NCBI GenBank assembly: GCA_020725265.1
Contig: DYFK01000007.1
Location: forward strand, 57,408-121,407
DNA: 64,000 nt
Source of the DNA: Hydrogenophilus sp.
GTDB lineage: Bacteria > Pseudomonadota > Gammaproteobacteria > Burkholderiales > Thiobacillaceae
Direction: 5' to 3'
The notes beneath the pieces are model-generated. The model searched no databases and had not been told where the DNA came from. It was given only the letters and a program-made list of their open reading frames with translations. Every line of letters begins with the position of its first letter. Position 1 is the stretch's first letter. Below, one piece after another: positions 46,001 to 53,561 of this stretch. The position numbers and the translations under genes are program-made.

Positions 46001-47173
46001 CATTTCCCCAACGTCATGCGCTGGCTGGCCGAGGGCGTGGTCATGGCCGGCAAGGCGGACGAAGCCGACAACGCCGTGCGCCTTGCCAGCGCCAGTCTGA
46101 GGAAGCGCCTGGAGGCGAGCGGCATGACCGGCGCGGAAGCCGCGAAATGGGCCGATACCCGAATCTTCTCCAACGAGTCCGGCAGCTACGGTGCCGGCAT
46201 CGAGGACGCCATCCTCTCCTCCGACACCTGGAACGACGAGGCCAAACTGGCCAACCTGTACCTGTCGCGCCTGCAATACGCCTACGGCGCCGACATGAAG
46301 GACTGGGGCACCAAGCTGCCCAACCTCAACCTGTATGCCGAAAACCTCAAGGGCGTGCAGGCGGCGGCGCTGGCGCGCAGCTCCAACCTGTACGGCATGC
46401 TCACCACCGACGACCCGTTCCAGTACCTGGGTGGCATCTCGCTGGCAGTGCGCCACCTCACCGGCAAGAGCCCCGAGCTGTACATCGCCAACCTGCGCGA
46501 AGCCGACAACCCCAAGGCCGATACCGCCTCGCAATTTCTCGCCCGCGAACTGCGCACGCGCCAGTTCCACCCGGGCTGGATCGAGGGCATGAAGAAGGAA
46601 GGCTATTCCGGCACCACGGAGATGCTCGATTCCATCAATAACTTCTGGGGCTGGCAGGTCACCGCGCCGGACATCGTGCGTCAGGACCAGTGGCAGGAGT
46701 TCGCCGACGTCTACGTGAACGACAAGTACAAGCTGGGCATGAAGGACTACTTCGAACGCCACAACCCGGCCGCCCAGGCGCAGATGATCGAGCGCATGCT
46801 GGAAGCGGTGCGCAAGGACTACTGGCAACCGGACGCCGCCACCGTGCGCGAACTGGTGGCCCGCTACCGCGATCTGGCCATCCGCCGGGACGTGCGCAGC
46901 GACAACGAACGATTCCTGGAATTCGTCGCCAAGGTGGCGGCGGCCGCCACGGCGGTAACGGCCGCCGGCTTCGGCCTCGAATCCACGCCAACCCGCCATC
47001 CCCAGGCCGAAGCGCCTCCACGCCCGCGCGCCGAGGCGACGCCGCCGACGATCAGCGGCATGCGCCTGGACAAGATACTGCCGACGCCGCCGACGCCCCC
47101 CCTGACCCTGCTGGTGCTGCTGGCGCTCGGCCTGGTGACCGGATTCGGCGGCTGGCGGCAGGGGCGGGCCTGA
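43085..47173 (+). CDS. Exported CobN/magnesium-chelatase-H-like protein, HmuS-type heme dechelatase candidate
   Basis: A 1362-residue protein of the CobN/BchH chelatase family. Visible family stretches are HYGTHGTQEWMPGK (about residue 577), VIYPYIVDDVGEA, ISHQTPPFAPAG, NLYGFDP and RPRIDVVLSATGLYRDHFPN. Unlike cytoplasmic CobN it has an N-terminal hydrophobic signal or anchor (about 37-63) and a C-terminal TM segment (LLVLLALGLVTGFGGW). There is no cobS, cobT or other B12 gene in the window. The downstream TonB receptor, ExbB-like and DUF2149 genes match the hmuRSTUV layout of Bacteroidota, where HmuS is the CobN-like protein reported to take iron out of heme. I therefore read it as an envelope heme dechelatase; cobalt insertion is the alternative. 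Confidence 0.75.
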   Translation: MDTRMPARLFLPISISNRNGHVVASGRPSWTSPRVWLRAGLALGLALLVLAASAPTLAKEMLVLTAAPVQAGKFGVLNGFAAAEGWRVRHVFAERLTGDEGPALFRGADFVLLDIPYDPVIEAVERKVGKFLADSGVPWLKAQDKGHAAKGVAEPHAGTLWRYYQNGGKRNYANFFRYLAAVTGQRDVADIAAPVIYPEQGVYHPDHETIFPDAAAYFAWKGITPADARPVIGFAIHKNYLSADLTAFIDHTARRIEAGGAVPLVFYTPMADEQGFVKILAPDDQPLVDVVITSQIMLHPEPRKAEFEKMGVPVIQAMPYRRGDVAEWHADPAGVHLMDVPFYLAQPEYAGVIDAMTAAAVEKGTGQVVPIPEQVEAVIGKALRLAALRRTPNPAKKVAVFYWNYPPGETNLGASYLNLPRSLAGTLAAMKERGYAVDTLGAEALIPPLQKLLKPYYREIGYEGLVREGLAEKLPLKTYRAWFDTLPGEIRAGIVARWGEPENSGMAQGRGEEAYFPIPRLQVGNVVLMPQPPRGDGEKDKEKSLYHDTKSPVNHHYLAVYLWARQQFGAHALVHYGTHGTQEWMPGKERAPWTHDDTLLPIGDVPVIYPYIVDDVGEAVQAKRRGRAVIISHQTPPFAPAGLHTDLMDLHHLVHEWQNLTEGAVKEKTADAILAGAGKLNFEKDIGVTLAQARAGFPDFLNKLHDWLHDLALANQPQGMHTFGKAAADRYRIGMVMQMLGTDFADAAFHFSRAHADFLGCLPDKPDCRPPQLEADEADEVFVTDYRDIRNSIPYRLMERVLVDGAPLPADADPKLAKLLDQAKQHYAALDATPEMTGFLEALEGRHIPSGYGGDPIRNPDSLPTGRNLYGFDPAKVPTKAAYEAGGEALDKLIAAYRETHGKAPEKLAFTLWSVETMRHFGVLEAQAFQAMGIRPKWDAGGRVNGIELIPREELGRPRIDVVLSATGLYRDHFPNVMRWLAEGVVMAGKADEADNAVRLASASLRKRLEASGMTGAEAAKWADTRIFSNESGSYGAGIEDAILSSDTWNDEAKLANLYLSRLQYAYGADMKDWGTKLPNLNLYAENLKGVQAAALARSSNLYGMLTTDDPFQYLGGISLAVRHLTGKSPELYIANLREADNPKADTASQFLARELRTRQFHPGWIEGMKKEGYSGTTEMLDSINNFWGWQVTAPDIVRQDQWQEFADVYVNDKYKLGMKDYFERHNPAAQAQMIERMLEAVRKDYWQPDAATVRELVARYRDLAIRRDVRSDNERFLEFVAKVAAAATAVTAAGFGLESTPTRHPQAEAPPRPRAEATPPTISGMRLDKILPTPPTPPLTLLVLLALGLVTGFGGWRQGRA

Positions 47174-47202
47174 TGTTCCACATCGATATCGGGAGAGTCA
47201 TC

Positions 47203-47616
47203 ATGAAGCACACCCTACTTTCCACGTTGCTGGCCTTCGGGCTGGCGTTTCAGGCCCATGCCGCCGACCTCGTCATCGACGACTCGGTGGATCGGCAGGC
47301 CAGGGCCTGGCTGGCGCACCTGGACGACGGTCATGTCGACAAGGCCTGGGAGGCCGGCGACCCGTTGCTGAAAAAGGTGCTGCCGCTGGAGGACTGGTTG
47401 AAATCCATGAAGGCGGTGACGGCTCTGGGCACGGTTCAGCGGCGCGCGCTGAGCTCGGTCACATTCACCAGCAAGATGCCCGGTTCGGTCGACGGCGACT
47501 ATGCGCTGTTGCACTACGACACCGCGTTCCGGAACAAGGCGAGCACGGTGGAGACGGTGATCCTCAAGCGCGACGCCGACCAGCTCTGGCGTAGCGTCGG
47601 TTATCTGGTGAAGTGA
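47203..47616 (+). CDS. DUF4019-like periplasmic protein
   Basis: A 137-residue protein with a signal peptide (MKHTLLSTLLAFGLAFQAHAA). A DUF4019-type domain follows: a helix with ARAWLAHLDDGHVDKAWEAGDPLLKK, then LEDWLKSMKAVTALGTVQRR and a beta-sheet ending in VILKRDADQLWRSVGYLVK. ATG 47203 has GGGAG upstream; the ATG at 47173 overlapping the previous stop is in frame but lacks a ribosome site. Function is unknown. It sits where hmuT lies in Bacteroidota-type operons, though I cannot claim homology to HmuT. Confidence 0.75.
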   Translation: MKHTLLSTLLAFGLAFQAHAADLVIDDSVDRQARAWLAHLDDGHVDKAWEAGDPLLKKVLPLEDWLKSMKAVTALGTVQRRALSSVTFTSKMPGSVDGDYALLHYDTAFRNKASTVETVILKRDADQLWRSVGYLVK

Positions 47617-47637
47617 TCCGGCGAGGACACGGACGTC

Positions 47638-49734
47638 ATGGTCATCCCCCCGATGAAGTACCGCGTGGCGCTGTGCACCGCCTGTCTGACCGGCTCGGCG
47701 GCCGCCGAGCCGCCGACGCTGCTGCCGGAAGTCCGGGTCATGGCCGCCAGCGACGCGCTGGAGGAACAGCGCGCGGCGACGACCCAGAAAACCATCGTCG
47801 ACCGCGCCGAGATCGAATCACTCGGCGGGCTGACAGTCGGCGAGGTGATCCGCAAGCTGCCCGGCATCGAAGCCGGCGAGGCCGGCGCCGACGGCGGCAT
47901 GAGCGCGCGCGCGCGCGGCATGAGCCGCGACTCGGTGCAGTTCCTGGTCAATGGCGAGCGACCGGCCGCCAACGCGCGCTACGCGTTGACCCAGGTCGGG
48001 CGCATGCCCGCCGGCGAGTTGGAGCGCATCGAAATCCTGCGCGGCGCTTCGGCCGAATTCGGCGGCGCGGCGCCGGTGACCGTGAACCTGGTGATGCGCC
48101 GGCCGGCCGCGCAGGCCTCGACCACGCTCAAGCTGGCGGCCGGCCAGCGTGGCGGCGCCGACAACGCGCAGCTTTCCCTGAGCCGGGGCGGCGGCGTCGG
48201 CGGCTTCTCCTGGCTGCTGCCGCTTACGCTCAACCGGCACGACATGCCGATCGACCAGCGCTCCGCGCGGCTGGCGCCGGATACGCCATGGCAACGGGAG
48301 CGCGCGCGCGGCGAATACGCCATCGATGAATTCATCCTGTCGCCACGCCTGGCCTGGCGACGCGGTGCCGACAGCCTGACGCTCTGGCCGAGCGGCTACC
48401 GCAACGAGGGCGAGCGGGTGACGCGCCAGACACGCGACGATGGCGGCGCGCGCGACGATCGGGAAGACAGTGGCATCCGCCTGCTGCGCCTGCGCGCCGA
48501 AGGAGAACTGCGGGTGGGCGAGACGAAGATGTCGGGGCGCGCCGCCGTCATGCGCGGACGCCGATCGGTCGACCGCGACATCTTCGAACGCGATCCGCTC
48601 GGCACGACGTCGAACCGGGCCGAGAGCGAACGCCGCGAGGATCGCGAACTCGGGTTCGCGCTACGGCTCGACCGGCCGCTCGGCAAGGAGGATGGGCATT
48701 TTCTGTCGGTCGGCGTCGATTTCGCCCGGCACCAACGCGACGACCATCAAGCCCATTCCGGCGCCGTCGCCGGCGCTGCCGGATTCTCCGGCGCCGAACG
48801 GCACTGGACGCTGTGGGCACAGGACGAATGGAGCCCGCGCCCGGGACTCACGGTAAGCGCCGGCCTGCGCGGCGAGTCGATGACGATCGATGCCGGCGAT
48901 GCCCGCCGCCATCACGCGCTCGATCCCTCCCTGGCGATGCGCTGGGAAGCGACGCCGGGCTGGATCGCGCGTGCCTCACTGGGCGGCGCGATCCGCTTTC
49001 CGAAGCTGGAAGAGCTGACCGCCGTGGCGAGCCGATCGACCACCGTGAACTCGCCGCTGGAACCCGACCGCGGCGGCAACCCGGCGCTCGCGCCCGAACG
49101 CATCGTCAATCTGGAGGCCGGCCTGGAGCGCCATCTGGCGGGGGATGCCGGCGTGCTCGGCGCCAATCTCTATCTGCGCCGGACCCGGGATTTCGTCGAG
49201 CGGCGCGCCATGCTCGAAGGCGCGCGCTGGGTCGAGCGTCCTTGGAACGAGGGCGAAGCCCGGCACTGGGGGCTGGAACTGTCCGGCAAGCTGGTCGGTG
49301 GCAAATTCCCCTGGCTGGGGCGCGGCGACAGCCTGCGCGTCGGCTTCACGCTGCCGCGTGGCGAGGTCGACGACACCCGGCTCGGCCTGACCCGTCCGCC
49401 GCGCGAGCTTCCGCGTCATACCGTTTCGCTCGGCTACGAGGCCAGCCTGCCCGCCCTGGGCGCCACCTGGGGCCTGCAATGGCAGCGACAGGGCGCCACG
49501 CGTACCCGTGTCGCCGACGAACAGATCGTCGACACGCGCGCTCGCGATCTGCTTGACGCGCATTTCGTGCGCCGGATCGACACCGCCCTCAACCTGCGCG
49601 TCAGCCTGCGCAATCTGCTGGCCACCGACACCCGCCGCCACGCCAGCGCCGGCTCCGGCGACCAGATCTGGCGCCTGGACAGCGAGGAAGCCGGGCCACG
49701 CACCTGGCTGGTTTCGCTGGAAGGCAAATGGTGA
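47638..49734 (+). CDS. TonB-dependent receptor of the HmuS-like operon
   Basis: A 698-residue receptor with a signal peptide (to about 24) and a plug containing TTQKTIVDRAEIESLGGLTVGEVIRKLPGIEAGE-type sequence, RARGMSRDSVQFLVNGERP and RIEILRGASAEFGG. The barrel ends in LVSLEGKW. The plug is shorter than in siderophore receptors and lacks the QSVTVVT segment. It has GAGGA 10 bases before the ATG. Its position between the HmuS-like and ExbB-like genes suggests heme or another tetrapyrrole as cargo; that is inferred. Confidence 0.87.
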   Translation: MVIPPMKYRVALCTACLTGSAAAEPPTLLPEVRVMAASDALEEQRAATTQKTIVDRAEIESLGGLTVGEVIRKLPGIEAGEAGADGGMSARARGMSRDSVQFLVNGERPAANARYALTQVGRMPAGELERIEILRGASAEFGGAAPVTVNLVMRRPAAQASTTLKLAAGQRGGADNAQLSLSRGGGVGGFSWLLPLTLNRHDMPIDQRSARLAPDTPWQRERARGEYAIDEFILSPRLAWRRGADSLTLWPSGYRNEGERVTRQTRDDGGARDDREDSGIRLLRLRAEGELRVGETKMSGRAAVMRGRRSVDRDIFERDPLGTTSNRAESERREDRELGFALRLDRPLGKEDGHFLSVGVDFARHQRDDHQAHSGAVAGAAGFSGAERHWTLWAQDEWSPRPGLTVSAGLRGESMTIDAGDARRHHALDPSLAMRWEATPGWIARASLGGAIRFPKLEELTAVASRSTTVNSPLEPDRGGNPALAPERIVNLEAGLERHLAGDAGVLGANLYLRRTRDFVERRAMLEGARWVERPWNEGEARHWGLELSGKLVGGKFPWLGRGDSLRVGFTLPRGEVDDTRLGLTRPPRELPRHTVSLGYEASLPALGATWGLQWQRQGATRTRVADEQIVDTRARDLLDAHFVRRIDTALNLRVSLRNLLATDTRRHASAGSGDQIWRLDSEEAGPRTWLVSLEGKW

Positions 49735-49798
49735 CCGGCATGTTTCCCGGCGTGTTTCCCGTTTTGACTCCAACCGTTCCATCCAGAAAGGAAATCCG

Positions 49799-50335
49799 AT
49801 GAATTCGATGATCGAAACCCTGATGTATCAGCTCGGCCAGGTTTTCATGTTGCCGGTCCTGGCCACCGTGGCCCTGTTGTTCCTGTACGCGTTCTACGCC
49901 CTCGGCGCCTTTCTGGTGCAAGCCTGGCAACGGCGCGGCGGCATCAACGCCGGACCGGGCTATCCGCTGCTGGCCTATGCCCGCGACAACCCGAACCATG
50001 GCGACGACGACCTGGACGTCGCCGCCCACAGGATGATGGAACACGCCCGCATCGCCACCCGGGTGGCGCCCATGCTGGGCCTGGTGGCGACCATGATTCC
50101 GATGGGTCCGGCCCTGAAATCGCTGGCCGACGGCAATCTCGCCAGCGTGTCGCACAACCTCACGGTGGCTTTCTCGGCGGTGATCCTGGCCCTGATCGCG
50201 GCCAGCATCACCTTCTATATCGTTTCCGTGCGCCGGCGCTGGCTGGCCGAGGAGCTGGCCTGGCTGAACGCGCGCCGCGCCGTGCCGGGCACCATGCCCG
50301 CCGCCGGCATGGCCGCGCAAGGGGGCGCCGCATGA
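49799..50335 (+). CDS. MotA/TolQ/ExbB-family proton channel, HmuU-like
   Basis: A 178-residue protein with three hydrophobic segments (about 14-41, 82-102, 118-140). The long cytoplasmic stretch between the first and second TM includes ARIATRVAPMLGLVATMIPMGPALKSLA, the MotA/ExbB core where proton-channel helices meet. AAAGGAAA precedes the ATG 49799. It overlaps the DUF2149 gene by ATGA. In hmu operons the equivalent gene energises heme uptake through TonB. It is not a standard ExbB from an exbB-exbD pair: no ExbD with normal sequence follows. Confidence 0.85.
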   Translation: MNSMIETLMYQLGQVFMLPVLATVALLFLYAFYALGAFLVQAWQRRGGINAGPGYPLLAYARDNPNHGDDDLDVAAHRMMEHARIATRVAPMLGLVATMIPMGPALKSLADGNLASVSHNLTVAFSAVILALIAASITFYIVSVRRRWLAEELAWLNARRAVPGTMPAAGMAAQGGAA

Positions 50336-50685
50336 AACTGCTGCACGAACCCGAGAGCGACGATCCGATCCTGTCGGTGGTCAACCTGATCGACATTTTC
50401 CTGGTCATCATCGCCGCGCTGCTCATCACCGTGGCCCAGAACCCGCTGCTCAATCCGTTCAGCAAGCGTGACGTCACGGTGATCACCGATCCCGGCAAGC
50501 CGAGCATGGAAATGATCGTCAAGAAGGGCGAGAAGATCGAGCACTACAAGGCCAGCGGCGAGATCGGCCAGGGCGAGGGCGAAAAGGCCGGCATCGCCTA
50601 CCGGATGAAGGATGGCTCGATGGTGTACGTACCGGAGACGCCGGAGGCGCGATTCGAGCCCACCGTCGGCGACCCGGCGCCATGA
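50332..50685 (+). CDS. DUF2149 protein, HmuV-like; probable ExbD equivalent
   Basis: A 117-residue protein with one TM segment preceded by a conserved Asp: NLIDIFLVIIAALLI with D21. This is the same pattern as the ExbD/TolR/MotB proton-carrying aspartate. The rest is a short periplasmic domain with EKIEHYKASGEIGQGEGEKAGIAYRMKDGSMVYV, typical of DUF2149. It overlaps the ExbB-like gene by ATGA. I infer that it pairs with that channel in place of ExbD. Confidence 0.85.
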   Translation: MKLLHEPESDDPILSVVNLIDIFLVIIAALLITVAQNPLLNPFSKRDVTVITDPGKPSMEMIVKKGEKIEHYKASGEIGQGEGEKAGIAYRMKDGSMVYVPETPEARFEPTVGDPAP

Positions 50686-50716
50686 AACCTTCCCGCCACG
50701 CCTGGCCCGGGGATGG

Positions 50717-52036
50717 ATGGTGACGCCGCCGGCCCGGGAGGATTTCGCCTTCGACCCGCTGGTCGCGTCGCTGGTGGCGCTGGCGCACGCCCTGGCGCTG
50801 CTCGCCTGGCAGCCGATGGCCGCGCCGCCACCCCGGGAAAGCGTGCTGCGCGCGGTGATCCTGCCCGACATCGCGGCGCGCCCTCAGGCGCCAAGCCCGG
50901 AACCCGCGCGACCGGATGTCCGCCCGACCGCGCAGGCCAGACCGGCCGCGCCCACGCGCGCAGCCGTGGCGCCGGAATGGTCGGACGCGGCCCCGCCGAT
51001 CGCCGCCCTGGCTTCGCCGTCGGCGCCGGTCCCGACCCTGGCCGACGCCGGCGCGCCGGCGCGGCCGTCACCACCGGCACGCGCCGAACCGGGGCCGGTG
51101 GCCGGTATCGCGCTCGCGCGCGCCGCGCCACCCGTGCCGCCCGCGCCGCCCGACATCGCCGCGCCGGCCTCGCTCGCCCGCGCCCGGGCAACCGGTCCGA
51201 CCAGCCACGCGCCGGCATCCGCGCCGATCAGCGCAATCCCGGCCGCGCCATCGTCAGCGGCCCCGGCCCCGGCTGCGCCCGTCAGCGCGCTGACCAGCAC
51301 CCATGCATCGACGCGGCCGGCCATCGCCGTCCGCGCGACGGAATCGGCGATCACGCGGATCGACACCCCGCCGGTGATGGCCATGCGTCCATCGGACACC
51401 CGGGCCGTCGGCGCGCGCACGGCGCTGACGCGGGCGGCATCCTCGTTGCCGCCGGCCGGTGCCGAAGCGCGCGCGACGGAACCGGGGCCGGCCGTGACCG
51501 ATTCGGGCGACGGCGGAAAGCTGGTCGCGTCCGCGCCGGAAGCAGCCGCGCTCGCCAGGGGGGGGGCCCTTGCCGATTCCCGGCGCCCCACCGCGCCGCT
51601 CGAAACCGGGAGTACGACCGGATCGGCGCGCCTGGCCGAAGCCGGCGCCGCCAGCGAGCGGGCGGCGCCGGCCGAAGTTGAACCCGTGCTGCTCGCCCAC
51701 GCCGCGCCCGGCCGGCCGATCCCGGTAGGCGGCGGTGGCGCGGGCGGCTTCGACAGTGTCGATTACGCCGACGACAACCCGGTCTTCGTGTACCCGCGCG
51801 TGGCCGTGCGCCTGGGTCTGCAAGGCACGGTGCTGCTGGACGTGGAAGTCCTGCCCGACGGTCGTGCCGGCGGCATCCGCCTGAAGAAAAGTAGCGGCCA
51901 CCCGCAACTCGACCGCGACGCCGCCAGCCAGATGGCCACCTGGCGCTTCAAACCGCAAATCCGCCAGGGCCGCGCGCAAACCACCCGGGTCACGGTACCC
52001 GTCAACTATCGTCTGGACTCGAAAGGAAGACCATGA
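50717..52036 (+). CDS. tonB: TonB energy transducer
   Basis: A 439-residue TonB, long for the family. Residues 1-35 contain one TM (LVASLVALAHALALLAW). Residues about 40-330 form a Pro/Ala-rich periplasm-spanning linker. The C-terminal TonB domain is clear: VFVYPRVAVRLGLQGTVLLDVEVLPDG, then GHPQLDRDAASQMATWRFKP. It energises the nearby receptors. Inside the linker is a nine-G tract (51558-51566) that could cause frameshifts and remove the C-terminal domain. The stop overlaps the Sel1 gene by ATGA. Confidence 0.88.
   Translation: MVTPPAREDFAFDPLVASLVALAHALALLAWQPMAAPPPRESVLRAVILPDIAARPQAPSPEPARPDVRPTAQARPAAPTRAAVAPEWSDAAPPIAALASPSAPVPTLADAGAPARPSPPARAEPGPVAGIALARAAPPVPPAPPDIAAPASLARARATGPTSHAPASAPISAIPAAPSSAAPAPAAPVSALTSTHASTRPAIAVRATESAITRIDTPPVMAMRPSDTRAVGARTALTRAASSLPPAGAEARATEPGPAVTDSGDGGKLVASAPEAAALARGGALADSRRPTAPLETGSTTGSARLAEAGAASERAAPAEVEPVLLAHAAPGRPIPVGGGGAGGFDSVDYADDNPVFVYPRVAVRLGLQGTVLLDVEVLPDGRAGGIRLKKSSGHPQLDRDAASQMATWRFKPQIRQGRAQTTRVTVPVNYRLDSKGRP
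51558..51566 (+). repeat. Nine-base G homopolymer inside tonB
   Basis: A run of nine G at codons encoding ArgGlyGly, about two thirds through tonB and ahead of its C-terminal domain. Slippage by one base would truncate TonB. Long G-tracts are the usual substrate of phase variation. Confidence 0.6.
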
Positions 52037-53508
52037 AAAGCACCACCCTGATTCTCGCCCTGGCCGCTGCCATGGCGCTGCCGGCGCCCGGCCTCGCCGA
52101 CGCGGACGCCACGGGCTCCGCGCTGCATTACATCCGCCTGGCCGCCGAAGCCGGCGATCCGGAAGCGCAAGCCCGCCTCGGCTGGATGTTCGAGCAGGGT
52201 GACGGCGCCCCGCTCGATCCGGTCGAAGCGGCGCGCTGGTACGGCCTGGCCGCCGAGCAGGGCGACGCCATCGGCCAGTACAACCTGGCGCTGCTGCTGC
52301 TGCGCGAACCCGGCGACCCGGCGCGGGCCGCCGGCCTGCTGGAACGGGCGGCGGAACAGAATCTCGCCGTCGCCCAGGCGCGACTCGCGGAACTGTACGA
52401 ACACGGCGCCGGTGTCGCCGCCGACCCCGCGCTTGCTTTGCGCTGGCTGCGCGCCGCCGCCGAACAGGGCGACTCGCCGGCCATGAACGACCTCGCTCTC
52501 AAGTACATCCAGGGACGTGGCGTGCCCGCCGACCCCGCCGAGGCGCTGGTCTGGTTCCGCAAGGCCGCCGAGGCCGGTAGCGTAGAGGCGCGTGGCAATC
52601 TCGGCCTGATCCTGAAGGACGGTCTCAATGGCGTCCCGCCCGATCCCATCGAGGCCGCGCGCTGGCTGGAACTGGCGGTCGCGGATGGTCACGCGGCGTC
52701 GCGTTACCCGCTCGCCGACCTGTATGAAAAGGGGCTTGGCATGGCGCGCGATCCGGAACGGGCGCTGCGTGAGTATCGCGCCGCCGCCGAGGCCGGCGAC
52801 ATGGCCGCCGCCATGCGTCTGGGCTGGCTGCTGGAAACCGGCGAACTGGGCGTGGCCGACGCCGCCGCCGCGCTGCCCTGGTACCAATTGGCCGCCGAGG
52901 CTGGCGACCGCGCCGCGCAGAACAATCTCGGCCGCCTCCATCGCGAGGGTTCGGCGCTGCCGGCCGACCACGCGCTAGCGCGGCACTGGTTCGAGCGCGC
53001 CGCCGGCCAGGGCGACGCGCTGGCCGCGTATAACCTGGGCCTGATGCTGGAACAGGGCCAGGGCGGCGACAAGAACGTCGATCAGGCCATGGCCTGGTAT
53101 CAACGCGCGGCGGATGCCGCCATGGTCGCCGCGCAAAGCCGGCTCGGCCTGCTGCTGCACCGCGCCAACCGGACCGGCGAGGCCGTGCGCTGGCTGACGC
53201 TGGCGGCGGAAGCGGGCGACAGCACCGCCGCCAACAATCTCGGCGTGATCCTGGAACAGGGGCGCGGCGTGGCCAAGGATGAAACCCTGGCCGCGCACTG
53301 GTATCGCCAGGCCGCCGAGGCCGGCGATCGCATCGCCCAGAACAATCTGGGCGTGCTCTACCGTGATGGCCGCGGCGTCGGCAAGAACGTCGAAGCCGCC
53401 TTGCACTGGTTCAAGCGTTCGGCGGATGCCGGTTACCCGCGCGCGCAACTCAACCTCGGCCTGTTGCTCGACACCCGCGCCAAGGCCGCCCGCAAGTCTG
53501 GAAAATGA
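52033..53508 (+). CDS. Periplasmic Sel1-repeat protein
   Basis: A 491-residue protein with a signal peptide (to about 22) followed by about twelve tandem Sel1-like repeats of 36 residues, with units such as AEAGDPEAQARLGWMFEQGDG, AEQGDAIGQYNLALLLL and ADAGYPRAQLNLGLLL. The repeats form a solenoid for protein-protein contacts. It overlaps tonB by ATGA and the next gene by a few bases. A scaffold role for the envelope uptake machinery is plausible but not shown. Confidence 0.9.
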   Translation: MKSTTLILALAAAMALPAPGLADADATGSALHYIRLAAEAGDPEAQARLGWMFEQGDGAPLDPVEAARWYGLAAEQGDAIGQYNLALLLLREPGDPARAAGLLERAAEQNLAVAQARLAELYEHGAGVAADPALALRWLRAAAEQGDSPAMNDLALKYIQGRGVPADPAEALVWFRKAAEAGSVEARGNLGLILKDGLNGVPPDPIEAARWLELAVADGHAASRYPLADLYEKGLGMARDPERALREYRAAAEAGDMAAAMRLGWLLETGELGVADAAAALPWYQLAAEAGDRAAQNNLGRLHREGSALPADHALARHWFERAAGQGDALAAYNLGLMLEQGQGGDKNVDQAMAWYQRAADAAMVAAQSRLGLLLHRANRTGEAVRWLTLAAEAGDSTAANNLGVILEQGRGVAKDETLAAHWYRQAAEAGDRIAQNNLGVLYRDGRGVGKNVEAALHWFKRSADAGYPRAQLNLGLLLDTRAKAARKSGK

Positions 53509-53561
53509 TGCCCACGCCATTCCGCCGTCCCGCCCACCAGCCCCTTGCCGGAGACCATCCG

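Noticed and set aside
43085-47173. Cobaltochelatase for B12 synthesis as the main call
   Set aside because: The protein has an export signal and a C-terminal anchor, no cobS, cobT or B12 genes lie nearby, and the downstream genes match a heme-uptake operon. It remains as the stated alternative.
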